From the NCBI RefSeq assembly GCF_900105755.1, contig NZ_FNTQ01000001.1, forward strand, positions 7,998,001 to 8,062,000: a stretch of DNA of 64,000 nucleotides, written 5' to 3'. The position numbers and the translations under genes were made by a program. The stretch's first letter is position 1. Every line of letters begins with the position of its first letter. Below the pieces are notes generated by a model that had not been told where the DNA came from, did not search any database, and saw only the letters and a list, made by a program, of their open reading frames with translations. Shown piece by piece: positions 8,667-16,363 of the stretch. The DNA is from Streptomyces sp. Ag109_O5-10. GTDB lineage: Bacteria > Actinomycetota > Actinomycetes > Streptomycetales > Streptomycetaceae.

Positions 8667-9107
8667 ATGGACATCGCGAAGTGCCTCGCCCTGATCGACG
8701 AGTTGTGCGCCCGGGAGTTCCCGGCGGAACACGGCCGGACCGATGTCGGCACCGGCGGACCGGGGTACCTGATGGCCGCGTTGGAGACGAGCGGCGACTT
8801 CTACGAGGACGACGGAAGCGAGTGGGAGGAGACCGAGGCGCGGTTCGAGGCCGACCGGGACGCGCTGGGGGAACGGCTCGGCGAGCGGTGGGGGCCTGCG
8901 CAGGTGGTCGGTCTGGACAGCGTTTTGGAGCGTGCCATGGACGGCGAGGACGTCGGCGAACCGTGGGCGCACCTCTGCGACCACGTGCCGGACGTGCAGC
9001 TGTGGCGGACGGACACCGGACGCCGGGTCGGCCTCGGCGTCTCCCAGTGGGACCGCGAGCTGCCCTTTCAGCTGCTGGCCGTCGTCACGGTCCTGGACCC
9101 GCCGTGA
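8667..9107 (+). CDS. Hypothetical acidic protein
   Basis: This 146-residue protein starts MDIAKCLALIDELCAREF and is rich in Asp and Glu (FYEDDGSEWEETEARFEAD). It has a tryptophan-containing C-terminal half (DVQLWRTDTGRRVGLGVSQW). It looks like a genuine soluble cytoplasmic streptomycete protein, but I do not recognise a family. The ATG at 8667 was chosen because the longer frame upstream is arginine/serine-rich and lacks a ribosome binding site. It runs convergently into the mug gene with 4 bases between the stops. Confidence 0.65.
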   Translation: MDIAKCLALIDELCAREFPAEHGRTDVGTGGPGYLMAALETSGDFYEDDGSEWEETEARFEADRDALGERLGERWGPAQVVGLDSVLERAMDGEDVGEPWAHLCDHVPDVQLWRTDTGRRVGLGVSQWDRELPFQLLAVVTVLDPP

Positions 9108-9111
9108 CCGG

Positions 9112-9657
9112 CTACCCCTCCGCGGCGGCCCGCAGCCGCCCGAACTCCTCCGCCATCGTCGCCGCAGTCCAGTGCGCGTTCAGGCCGCTGGGGTTCGGCA
9201 GGACCCACACCCGGGTGTCCCCGATCGTCCGTTCCTGAGGCCCCACCTGGGCCCCGCGGTCGGCGAAGGCGGCCCGGTAGGCCGTGACGCCCACGACTGC
9301 CAGCCACCTCGGGCGCACCCGCGTCACCTTCTCCGTCAGCAGGCGCCCGCCCTCGGCGTACTCCGCGGCCCTCAGTTCGTCGGCGCGCGCGGTCGCCCGC
9401 GCCACCACGTTCGTGATGCCGAGCCCGTACGACAGCAACTCGCCCTGTTCCGCGGGCTTCAGCAGCCGCGGGGTGAAGCCGGACAGGTGCAGGACCGGCC
9501 AGAAGCGGTTGCCGGGACGGGCGAAGTGGTGGCCGGTGGCCGCCGTCATCAGGCCCGGGTTGATGCCGCAGAACAGGACGTGGAGGCCGTCCGCGAGCAC
9601 GTCAGGGACGAGCCGGTCGCGGGCGGCCTCCAGCTCCGCCTGGGTGAAGCGGGTCAG
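9112..9657 (-). CDS. mug: G/U mismatch-specific DNA glycosylase
   Basis: This protein of about 181 residues belongs to the Mug/TDG family of uracil-DNA glycosylases, which remove uracil or thymine mispaired with guanine. Visible family motifs are LFCGINPGLMTAATGHHFA with RPGNRFWPVLHLSG (active-site GINPG loop) and the C-terminal WVLPNPSGLNAHW (the NPS insertion loop). The frame has no ATG, GTG or TTG near the expected N-terminus. The best start is a CTG ending at 9657, preceded 7 bases upstream by GGAG and overlapping the purB stop (CTGA). That implies translational coupling to purB. A GTG about 60 bases further in is the alternative but would remove conserved sequence. Confidence 0.85.
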   Translation of the reverse strand: MTRFTQAELEAARDRLVPDVLADGLHVLFCGINPGLMTAATGHHFARPGNRFWPVLHLSGFTPRLLKPAEQGELLSYGLGITNVVARATARADELRAAEYAEGGRLLTEKVTRVRPRWLAVVGVTAYRAAFADRGAQVGPQERTIGDTRVWVLPNPSGLNAHWTAATMAEEFGRLRAAAEG

Positions 9658-11099
9658 AGGATCGCTCCGGGGGTGTAACCGGCGGCCTCGGGGTGCTGCT
9701 TGACGATCTCCTCGATCCGGCCGACGACGACGCCGACCTGGGCGGCGGCCGCGCCCGTGAAGGAGAGCTTGTCGGCCATCAGCGCCGCCAGCTGCTCGCG
9801 GTCCAGCGGCAGCCGCTCGTCGGCGGCGAGCTTGTCGAGCAGGTCGTTGCGCTCGGCGCCCTGCTCGCGCATCGCGAGCGCGGTGGCGACGGCGTTCTCC
9901 TTGATCGCCTCGTGCGCGACCTCCCGGCCGACCCCGGCGCGCACCGCGCCCATCAGCACCTTGGTGGTGGCGAGGAACGGCAGGTAGCGGTCCAGCTCCC
10001 GGGCGATGACGGCCGGGAAGGCGCCGAACTCGTCGAGGACCGTCAGGAACGTCTCCAGCAGTCCGTCGAGCGCGAAGAAGGCGTCCGGCAGGGCCACCCG
10101 GCGCACCACCGAGCAGGACACGTCGCCCTCGTTCCACTGGTCACCGGCCAGTTCGCCGGTCATCGAGGCGTAGCCGCGCAGGATCACCATGAGGCCGTTG
10201 ACGCGCTCGCAGGACCGCGTGTTCATCTTGTGCGGCATCGCCGAGGACCCGACCTGGCCCGGCTTGAAGCCCTCGGTGACCAGCTCGTGCCCGGCCATCA
10301 GCCGGATCGTCTTGGCCAGGGAGGACGGCGCCGCGGCCAGCTGCACGAGCGCGGTCACCACCTCGTAGTCCAGCGAGCGCGGGTACACCTGGCCGACCGA
10401 GGTGAACGCCTGCGAGAAGCCGAGGTGCCGCGCGATCCGGTCCTCCAGCTCGGCCAGCTTCGCCGCGTCCCCGCCCAGCAGGTCCAGCATGTCCTGCGCG
10501 GTGCCGACCGGGCCCTTGATGCCGCGCAGCGGGTAGCGGCCGAGGAGTTCCTCGACGCGGCCGTAGGCCACAAGGAGCTCGTCGGCGGCGGTCGCGAAGC
10601 GCTTGCCGAGGGTGGTGGCCTGGGCGGCCACGTTGTGCGAGCGCCCGGCCATGACCAGCTCGGCGTACTCGCCGGCCAGCCTGCCCAGACGGGCCAGGAC
10701 GGCCGTCGTACGGTCGCGCATCAGTTCCAGCGAGAGCCGGATCTGCAGCTGCTCGACGTTCTCCGTCAGATCCCGGGAGGTCATGCCCTTGTGCACGTGC
10801 TCGTGGCCGGCGAGGGCGTTGAACTCCTCGATCCGCGCCTTCACGTCGTGCCGGGTGACCTTCTCGCGCTCCGCGATCGACGCCAGGTCCACGGTGTCGA
10901 GCACCCGCTCGTAGTCGGCGATCGCCGCGTCCGGCACCTCGATCCCGAGGTCCTTCTGGGCCCGCAGCACGGCGAGCCAGAGCTGCCGCTCCAGCTTCAC
11001 CTTCTGCTCGGGGGACCAGAGCGTGGCGAGCTCGGCGGAGGCGTAGCGTCCGGCGAGGACGTTCGGAATGCGGGGCTTGGCGGGCGCGGCTGAAGTCAC
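9654..11099 (-). CDS. purB: Adenylosuccinate lyase
   Basis: PurB cleaves SAICAR and adenylosuccinate, releasing fumarate, in de novo purine synthesis. The 481-residue protein has the fumarase/aspartase superfamily signature GSSAMPHKMN (near residue 290), the TSRDLTENVEQLQIR segment and the AGRSHNVAAQATTLGKRFA region with the catalytic histidine. Length is normal for the actinobacterial form. It starts at a GTG ending at 11099. The 3' end overlaps the mug gene, so the two are probably co-transcribed. It stands apart from other purine genes in this window. Confidence 0.96.
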   Translation of the reverse strand: MTSAAPAKPRIPNVLAGRYASAELATLWSPEQKVKLERQLWLAVLRAQKDLGIEVPDAAIADYERVLDTVDLASIAEREKVTRHDVKARIEEFNALAGHEHVHKGMTSRDLTENVEQLQIRLSLELMRDRTTAVLARLGRLAGEYAELVMAGRSHNVAAQATTLGKRFATAADELLVAYGRVEELLGRYPLRGIKGPVGTAQDMLDLLGGDAAKLAELEDRIARHLGFSQAFTSVGQVYPRSLDYEVVTALVQLAAAPSSLAKTIRLMAGHELVTEGFKPGQVGSSAMPHKMNTRSCERVNGLMVILRGYASMTGELAGDQWNEGDVSCSVVRRVALPDAFFALDGLLETFLTVLDEFGAFPAVIARELDRYLPFLATTKVLMGAVRAGVGREVAHEAIKENAVATALAMREQGAERNDLLDKLAADERLPLDREQLAALMADKLSFTGAAAAQVGVVVGRIEEIVKQHPEAAGYTPGAIL

Positions 11100-11172
11100 G
11101 TGTACGGATTCTACTGGCGATTCCTGCAGGCCAGCCCCGCGGGCCCGCTCGTGCGAACGTACGAGAGCCGCG

Positions 11173-11517
11173 TCACCGCTCCTGGACGCCGGCCAGCTCG
11201 GCCAGTACGTCCGCGTGGCACGGCTCGGGCGCGCACCAGCAGGCCAGGGTCCTCCCGTGCAGGCCGGCCACCAGCTCCAGCAGCTCGGGCCGTTCCAGCA
11301 GGTACGCCCGGTACATCGCCATCACCTCGGCCCGGGTGCCGTCCCGCTTCTTCTTCGGGGTGTCGTAGGCGAAGGGGTTGTACAGGGGGTGGCGGGGGAG
11401 ATCCCAGCCGCCCATCGTCCAGCGGCGGCCGACGTAGACGACGTGCGCGGGGGCGTGTTCCAGCCGGGGGCCGAACTCGTGGATGCGGCCCCTGACGTTG
11501 ATCACCCGGGTGGGCAC
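11173..11517 (-). CDS. DUF4326 domain protein
   Basis: This is a 114-residue single-domain protein. It shows the DUF4326 pattern: an N-terminal TRVINVRGRIHEFG, then VYVGRRWTMGGWDL, a central acidic/aromatic stretch MYRAYLLERPELLELV, and the C-terminal cysteine motif LACWCAPEPCHADVLAEL. The W-C-x(4)-C-H motif is the family hallmark and may hold a metal. The biochemical role is unknown. It lies between SGNH hydrolase and purB, in the same direction as both. Confidence 0.8.
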   Translation of the reverse strand: MPTRVINVRGRIHEFGPRLEHAPAHVVYVGRRWTMGGWDLPRHPLYNPFAYDTPKKKRDGTRAEVMAMYRAYLLERPELLELVAGLHGRTLACWCAPEPCHADVLAELAGVQER

Positions 11518-11527
11518 GGCGGTGACC

Positions 11528-12310
11528 CTACGCCTCGTACGGCAGCAGCTCCGGGCGCTTCGGCGCGCGGCCGTCGCCGGAGGAGCGGCCCGTGAGGCGG
11601 CGGCCTATCCACGGCAGCAGGTGCTGCCGGGTGAAGCGGGCGTCCGCGACGCGGCGCGCGACCCAGCCGGGCGGCACCGTGGCCGGGATCGGCGTGCGCC
11701 ACCCGGTGTCCTCGGGGTCGTAGCCGAGGGTCTGCCAGACCGCCTCGGCGACCCTGCGGTGCCCCTCCGCCGTCAGGTGCAGCCGGTCCACGTCCCACAT
11801 CCGGGGGTCGGCCAGCGAGGGCGCCCCGTACAGGTCGACGACGAGGGCACCATGCTTACCGGCGAGCTCGTCGACGACGGCGAACAGCTCCTCCATGCGC
11901 GGCCGGAACCGCTCCAGGACCGGGCCCTGGCGGCCGGGGCTGCGCATCAGCACCAGCTGCTCGCAGGCCGGCGCCAGCCGCTCGACCGCCTCGGTGAGCA
12001 GGTCGCGGACCCGGACCATGTCGCACTTGGGGCGCAGCGTGTCGTTGAGGCCGCCGACCAGCGTGATCACGTCGGGCCGCATCGCGACCGCCACGTCGAC
12101 CTGCTCCTCGACGATCTGTCCGATCAGCTTGCCGCGCACCGCGAGGTTGGCGTAGCGGAAGCCGGGGGTGCGGGCGGCCATCCGGGCGGCGAGGAGGTCC
12201 GCCCAGCCCCGGTAGGAGCCGTCGGGCCGCAGGTCCGACATGCCCTCGGTGAAGGAGTCGCCGATCGCGACCAGGCTGGAGTGTGCGGGAGGCACCGGGT
12301 TCTTCTGCAT
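11528..12310 (-). CDS. SGNH/GDSL family hydrolase
   Basis: This 260-residue protein shows the four SGNH blocks: AIGDSFTEGMSDLRPDG (block I serine, near residue 18), the glycine of ANLAVRG (block II), GGLNDTLRP (block III asparagine), and WDVDRLHLTAEGHRRVAEAV (block V Asp-x-x-His). It is therefore an esterase or lipase-like enzyme. No signal peptide precedes block I, so it should be cytoplasmic. The C-terminal 70 or so residues are basic and proline-rich and lie outside the core domain. Confidence 0.88.
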   Translation of the reverse strand: MQKNPVPPAHSSLVAIGDSFTEGMSDLRPDGSYRGWADLLAARMAARTPGFRYANLAVRGKLIGQIVEEQVDVAVAMRPDVITLVGGLNDTLRPKCDMVRVRDLLTEAVERLAPACEQLVLMRSPGRQGPVLERFRPRMEELFAVVDELAGKHGALVVDLYGAPSLADPRMWDVDRLHLTAEGHRRVAEAVWQTLGYDPEDTGWRTPIPATVPPGWVARRVADARFTRQHLLPWIGRRLTGRSSGDGRAPKRPELLPYEA

Positions 12311-12389
12311 GGCGACAGAGATGGTATCCCGAGGCGCATACCCGCCGGTCGGTCACTCCCTCCGGCGCCGGCCCCTCCGCCGGTGCGGC

Positions 12390-13403
12390 CTACGCATGCT
12401 GCCCGAACAGCTCCCGCAGCACGTCCTCCATGGTCACCAGGCCCGCCAGCCGCCCGTCGTCGCCGAGCACGCCCGCCAGGTGGGTGCGGCTGCCGCGCAT
12501 CGCGGTGAGCACGTCGTCCAGCGGGGTCTCCTCCCGCACCCGCGCGATCGGCCGCATGTCCCGCAGCCGGAACGGCTCGTCCCGGGGCGAGGCGTCCAGC
12601 GCGTCCTTGACGTGCAGGTAGCCGACGATCCGCCGCCCCTCGTCCACCACCGGGAAGCGGGAGAAGCCCGACTCGGCCGACAGCCGCTCCAGCTCCTCCG
12701 GGGTGACGCCTACGCGCGCGTAGACGACGCGTTCCAGCGGCACCACCACGTCCCGCACCGGCCGGCGGCCCAGTTCCAGGGCGTCGTGCAGCCGCTCCTG
12801 GGCCCGGTCGTCGATCAGGCCCGCCTCACTGGCGTCCTTGACGATCTCGGCGAGCTCGGCGTCCGTGAAGGTGGCCGAGACCTCGTCCCTGGTCTCCACC
12901 CGGAGCAGTGTGAGCAGGCCGTTGGCGAAGGCGTTGACCGTGAAGATCACCGGGCGCAGCGCTCGGGACAGGGCGACCAGGGGAGGGCCGAGGAGCAGCG
13001 CGCTGCGCACCGGCTCGGCCAGCGCCACGTTCTTCGGCACCATCTCGCCCAGCAGCATGTGCAGGTAGGTCGCCAGCGACAGCGCGATCACGAAGGACAC
13101 GACGTGGCCCGCGCTCGCGGGCACGCCGACCGCGTGGAACACCGGCTCCAGGAGATGCGCGATCGCGGGCTCCGCGACCACACCGAGCACCAGCGTGCAC
13201 AGCGTGATGCCGAGCTGGGCGGCGGCAAGGAGCGCGGACACGTGCTCCAGGCCCCACAGCACGCTCCTGGCCCGCCGGTCGCCCGCCTCCGCGTGCGGTT
13301 CGATCTGGGAGCGGCGCACGGAGATCAGCGCGAACTCGGCACCGACGAAGAAGGCGTTCACGACCAGCGTCGCGAAACCGATCAGCAACTGGACGGCGGT
13401 CAC
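12390..13403 (-). CDS. CNNM/CorC-like membrane protein with CBS domains (second of pair)
   Basis: This 337-residue hemolysin C/CNNM-type protein has four hydrophobic segments in residues 1-150 (VTAVQLLIGFATLVVNAFFVGAEFAL onward, including LLGEMVPKNVAL) that form the DUF21/CNNM transmembrane domain. Two CBS repeats follow (about 205-330, with FSRFPVVDEGRRIVGYLHVKD and LAGLVTMEDVLRELFG). Such proteins are linked to magnesium or divalent cation handling. It lacks the extra C-terminal CorC_HlyC domain carried by its partner. The GTG start follows GGAGGGG and overlaps the upstream stop as GTGA, so the two are translationally coupled. Confidence 0.88.
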   Translation of the reverse strand: MTAVQLLIGFATLVVNAFFVGAEFALISVRRSQIEPHAEAGDRRARSVLWGLEHVSALLAAAQLGITLCTLVLGVVAEPAIAHLLEPVFHAVGVPASAGHVVSFVIALSLATYLHMLLGEMVPKNVALAEPVRSALLLGPPLVALSRALRPVIFTVNAFANGLLTLLRVETRDEVSATFTDAELAEIVKDASEAGLIDDRAQERLHDALELGRRPVRDVVVPLERVVYARVGVTPEELERLSAESGFSRFPVVDEGRRIVGYLHVKDALDASPRDEPFRLRDMRPIARVREETPLDDVLTAMRGSRTHLAGVLGDDGRLAGLVTMEDVLRELFGQHA

Positions 13404-14737
13404 CGCTGCCCCTCCCGCTCCGTCGTCCCGTCGGCGGGCGGTGCGTGGAGCAGCACGCGGGCCGCCCGCCGCCCCGACGCGTCCACCACGTCGAGACGCC
13501 ACCCGGCGACCTCGACGGTGTCCCCGGTCTCGGGTATCCGGCCCAGCTGGGCCGCGATCAGCCCGGCCAGCGTCTCGTACGGCCCCTCGGGCGCCCGCAG
13601 GCCCACGCGGGCGAGCTGGTCCATGCGGGCCGCGCCGTCCGCCGAGTAGAGCGCGCGGCCCGTCGCGTCGGCGCCGGCCGGGGCGAGGTCGGGCGTCTCG
13701 TGCGGGTCGTGCTCGTCGCGGACCTCGCCGACGACCTCCTCGACGATGTCCTCCAGGGTGGCGACCCCGGCCGTGCCGCCGTACTCGTCGATGACGACGG
13801 CCATGGTGCGCCGGCCGCCGAGGCGGTCCAGGAGGCGGTCGACGGTGAGGGACTCGGGGACCAGCAGGGGCTCGCGCATCACCTGGGCCACCCGGGTCCG
13901 GGCCCGCTCCTCGACGGGCAGGGTCACGATGTCCTTGATGTGGGCGGTGCCGACGACCGAGTCCAGGTTGTCCCGGTAGACCGGGAAGCGGGACAGGCCG
14001 GTCGCGCGGGTCGCGTTCGCCACGTCCTCGCAGGTCGCCCTGACGTCCAGGGCGACGACCTGGACGCGCGGGGTCATCACGTTCTCGGCCGTGAGATCGG
14101 CCAGGTTGAGGGTGCGCACGAACAGTTCCGCGGTGTCCGGCTCCAGCGCGCCCTGCCTGGCGGAGTGCCGGGCCAGTGCGGCCAGCTCCTGGGGCCCGCG
14201 GGCGGAGGCCAGCTCCTCGGTGGGCTCGATGCCCAGCCGCCGTACCAGCCGGTTCGCCGTGTTGTTCAGATGGGTGATGAACGGCCGGAAGGCCGCGCTG
14301 AACCAGCGCTGGGCGTTGCCCACCCGCTTGACCACGGTCAGCGGCGAGGAGATAGCCCAGTTCTTGGGCACCAGCTCGCCGACGACCATCAGGAACACCG
14401 TGGACAGCGCGGTGCCGATCACCAGCGCCAGCGAACTCGCCGCCGACGCCCCGATGCCCACCGCCTCCAGCGGGCCGGCCAGCAGCTTGGCGATCGAGGG
14501 CTCGGCGAGCATGCCGACGACCAGGTTGGTGACCGTGATGCCGAGCTGCGCCCCCGACAGCTGGAACGTCAGGTTCCGTACGGCCTTGAGGGCGCCGGCC
14601 GCGCCGCGCTCGCCGCGCTGCGCGGCACGCTCCAGCTCGCCGCGCTCCACGGTGGTCAGCGAGAACTCGGCCGCGACGAAGGCGCCGCAGGCGAGCGACA
14701 GCAGGATCGCCACCAGCAGGAGGAGCACTTCGGTCAT
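13400..14737 (-). CDS. CNNM/CorC-like membrane protein with CBS and CorC_HlyC domains (first of pair)
   Basis: This 445-residue protein has an N-terminal DUF21/CNNM membrane domain (EVLLLLVAILLSLACGAFVA, then LGITVTNLVVGMLAEP and FLMVVGELVPKNWA). Tandem CBS domains span about 215-340 (MTPRVQVVALDVRATCEDVA; VIDEYGGTAGVATLEDIVEE). A C-terminal CorC_HlyC domain follows (about 365-435, with ETLAGLIAAQLGRIPETGD). It is a probable divalent-cation transporter or export regulator. The pair of paralogues, coupled by a 4-base overlap, is a common actinobacterial arrangement and may form a heteromer, which is inference. Confidence 0.88.
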   Translation of the reverse strand: MTEVLLLLVAILLSLACGAFVAAEFSLTTVERGELERAAQRGERGAAGALKAVRNLTFQLSGAQLGITVTNLVVGMLAEPSIAKLLAGPLEAVGIGASAASSLALVIGTALSTVFLMVVGELVPKNWAISSPLTVVKRVGNAQRWFSAAFRPFITHLNNTANRLVRRLGIEPTEELASARGPQELAALARHSARQGALEPDTAELFVRTLNLADLTAENVMTPRVQVVALDVRATCEDVANATRATGLSRFPVYRDNLDSVVGTAHIKDIVTLPVEERARTRVAQVMREPLLVPESLTVDRLLDRLGGRRTMAVVIDEYGGTAGVATLEDIVEEVVGEVRDEHDPHETPDLAPAGADATGRALYSADGAARMDQLARVGLRAPEGPYETLAGLIAAQLGRIPETGDTVEVAGWRLDVVDASGRRAARVLLHAPPADGTTEREGQR

Positions 14738-15097
14738 CGGGTCACCTCCGTCCCATGGTCGGACAGGGCGGTCGGGACCGCGCGGCGTTGCCTACGGACA
14801 GGACTGGGAGGCTCGCCCATGGCTGGACGCTCACACACCTTTCATGGAGGTACCGGTCGACTCCCCAATGGTAAAGGATCGGCAAAGCGGGGTCGGACTC
14901 GGTGCCCTCCGCCGGGCCCCACCCGCCGCTCTTTTGCTGCGGCAGGTACCCAGCGCTGCGGCAGGTACCCGGCGGCGCGCCGGCATGGTGGCCGGTCTCG
15001 TGGCTGGCCGACACGACCGCGTTTCCGCACGGCCCGCCCGGCCGGGCGCACCGCTCCCTGACAGCCTTCGCGCCCGCGAGCGTGCCGCCGCCTGGAC
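14738..15097. other. Intergenic region with a short direct repeat
   Basis: No gene is supported in these 360 bases. GCTGCGGCAGGTACCC occurs twice in tandem with a period of 19 bases (14936-14951 and 14955-14970). The rest is GC-rich sequence with no clear RNA or promoter signature. Confidence 0.5.
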
Positions 15098-15517
15098 CTA
15101 GAGGGGCTTCACCCAGCGTCGCCAGTGGTCCTCGCGGAGGTAGCCGCGCGCGGCCCATGTGTGGTGAGCCCGTTCGTTGGCTTCCAGGACCATGGCGTCG
15201 ACGCGTCGCCCGCCCAGGGCGGCGAAGCGTTGTTCCGCGGCCTGCAGCAGGGCGGTGGCGATGCCTTGCCGACGGAGGCCGGGACGGACGGCCAGTCGGT
15301 AGGCGGAGCATCGCCATCCGTCGAAGCCGGCTATGACGGTTCCCACGAGGAGGTCGTCGCGTACGGCCAGGAGCAGGGCCTCCGGGTCTCGTGCGATGAG
15401 CCCGGCCACTCCGTCGTGGTCGTCGCTGATGCTCGTTCCTTCTGCGGCGTCACGCCAGAACCGCAGCACGGTGTCGATGTCCCGGAAGGTGGCGTGACGG
15501 ATGCGGAGATCGCTCAT
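15098..15517 (-). CDS. GNAT family N-acetyltransferase
   Basis: This 139-residue single GNAT domain has motif A in LAVRPGLRRQGIATALLQAAE (acetyl-CoA pyrophosphate loop R-x-x-G-I/A) and motif B around AMVLEANERAHHTWAARGYL. The N-terminal MSDLRIRHATFRDIDTVLRFW is typical of this family. The substrate is unknown. The ATG ending at 15517 gives the standard length; the longer open frame upstream is not protein-like. Confidence 0.85.
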   Translation of the reverse strand: MSDLRIRHATFRDIDTVLRFWRDAAEGTSISDDHDGVAGLIARDPEALLLAVRDDLLVGTVIAGFDGWRCSAYRLAVRPGLRRQGIATALLQAAEQRFAALGGRRVDAMVLEANERAHHTWAARGYLREDHWRRWVKPL

Positions 15518-15638
15518 GGGGGTGAGCCAAGCAGAGCGCCCGCCCGTCCGGCGAACGGGTTTGCCGGCGGGGCTTTCGGTCGGCGTACCGGATACGTATG
15601 CGGGCCGGCCGTGACCCGCGCCCGGGTACGATGCGCCG

Positions 15639-16211
15639 GTGGACACGGTGACGGGCGGAGGGCACCCGCCGCGGCGGCGCGGAGGGGCCGCCGCGGGGGC
15701 GTCCCCTGCCGCCGGTGGCCGGCACGCCGCGGCCGCCGGGCCCGGTGACCTCCCCGCCTTCCCCGGCGACCTGTCCGCCTTCGCGGTGCAGCTGCGCCGC
15801 ATGCACGGCGAGATCGGTCGGGTCGTCCAGCAGTACGCGGCCCGGCAGAACCTGCACGCCACCGACGTGCAGGCGCTGGCAGCCATCCTCGACGCTCCCG
15901 AGCCGATGACCCCCACCAGGCTGCGTGCCCTGCTCGGCCTCACCTCCGGCGCGGTCACCGCTTGCGTCGACCGGCTGGAGCGCGCCGGGCACGTCCGCAG
16001 GGTGCGCGAGGACGCCGACCGCCGCGTGGTCCACCTCCACTACGCCGACGACGCCCGCGCCGCCGCCCGTACCCACTTCCGTCCTCTCGCCGACGCTCTG
16101 CGCCGGGTCGGCGCGGACTTCGGCGCGGACGAGCTGACCGTGGCCCTGCGGTTCCTGACCGCGCTGAACGACGCCCTGGCCCAGGTGCCCGGGGATCCTG
16201 CCGGCCGCTGA
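15639..16211 (+). CDS. MarR family transcriptional regulator
   Basis: This 190-residue regulator has a Gly/Ala/Pro-rich N-terminal tail of about 45 residues, then a MarR winged helix fold. HATDVQALAAILDAPEPMT leads into the recognition region TRLRALLGLTSGAVTACVDR, and the wing is VRRVREDADRRVVHLHY. It starts at a GTG at 15639. The next gene, in the same direction, encodes an MMPL transporter. The pairing of a MarR repressor with an efflux pump is a recurrent design. The palindrome at 16301-16313 just ahead of the transporter is a candidate binding site. Confidence 0.87.
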   Translation: MDTVTGGGHPPRRRGGAAAGASPAAGGRHAAAAGPGDLPAFPGDLSAFAVQLRRMHGEIGRVVQQYAARQNLHATDVQALAAILDAPEPMTPTRLRALLGLTSGAVTACVDRLERAGHVRRVREDADRRVVHLHYADDARAAARTHFRPLADALRRVGADFGADELTVALRFLTALNDALAQVPGDPAGR

Positions 16212-16244
16212 GGCGCTGTCCGCGTCCGGGGGAGGCGGCAGGGT

Positions 16245-16272
16245 GCATCCGGAGCCCCGGCCCGACAAGAAG
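16245..16272 (+). promoter_or_regulatory. Candidate LitS-type promoter of the MMPL transporter
   Basis: GCATCCG at 16245-16251, 17 bases, then GAAG at 16269-16272. The same spaced motif stands upstream of the photolyase, crtE and crtY genes. It points toward the MMPL gene and predicts a leader of roughly 85 bases. Confidence 0.65.
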
Positions 16273-16300
16273 CAGCGGTGAAACACCCTCCCTGCTATTA

Positions 16301-16313
16301 CTCAATCATTGAG
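16301..16313. promoter_or_regulatory. Candidate MarR operator (CTCAAT-C-ATTGAG)
   Basis: This perfect 13-base palindrome lies in an AT-rich island between the MarR and MMPL genes. It sits downstream of the putative LitS-type promoter and upstream of the MMPL start, which is a suitable position for repression. Confidence 0.6.
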
Positions 16314-16363
16314 ATTGTTCATGGTTGAGCCTTCTCCCGCTGTCCGTCGTCCCGAGGAGTCCC

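Noticed and set aside
7129..8694. A 521-residue open frame on the plus strand over the ROK gene
   Set aside because: It is proline/glutamine/arginine-rich and antisense to a clear ROK regulator.
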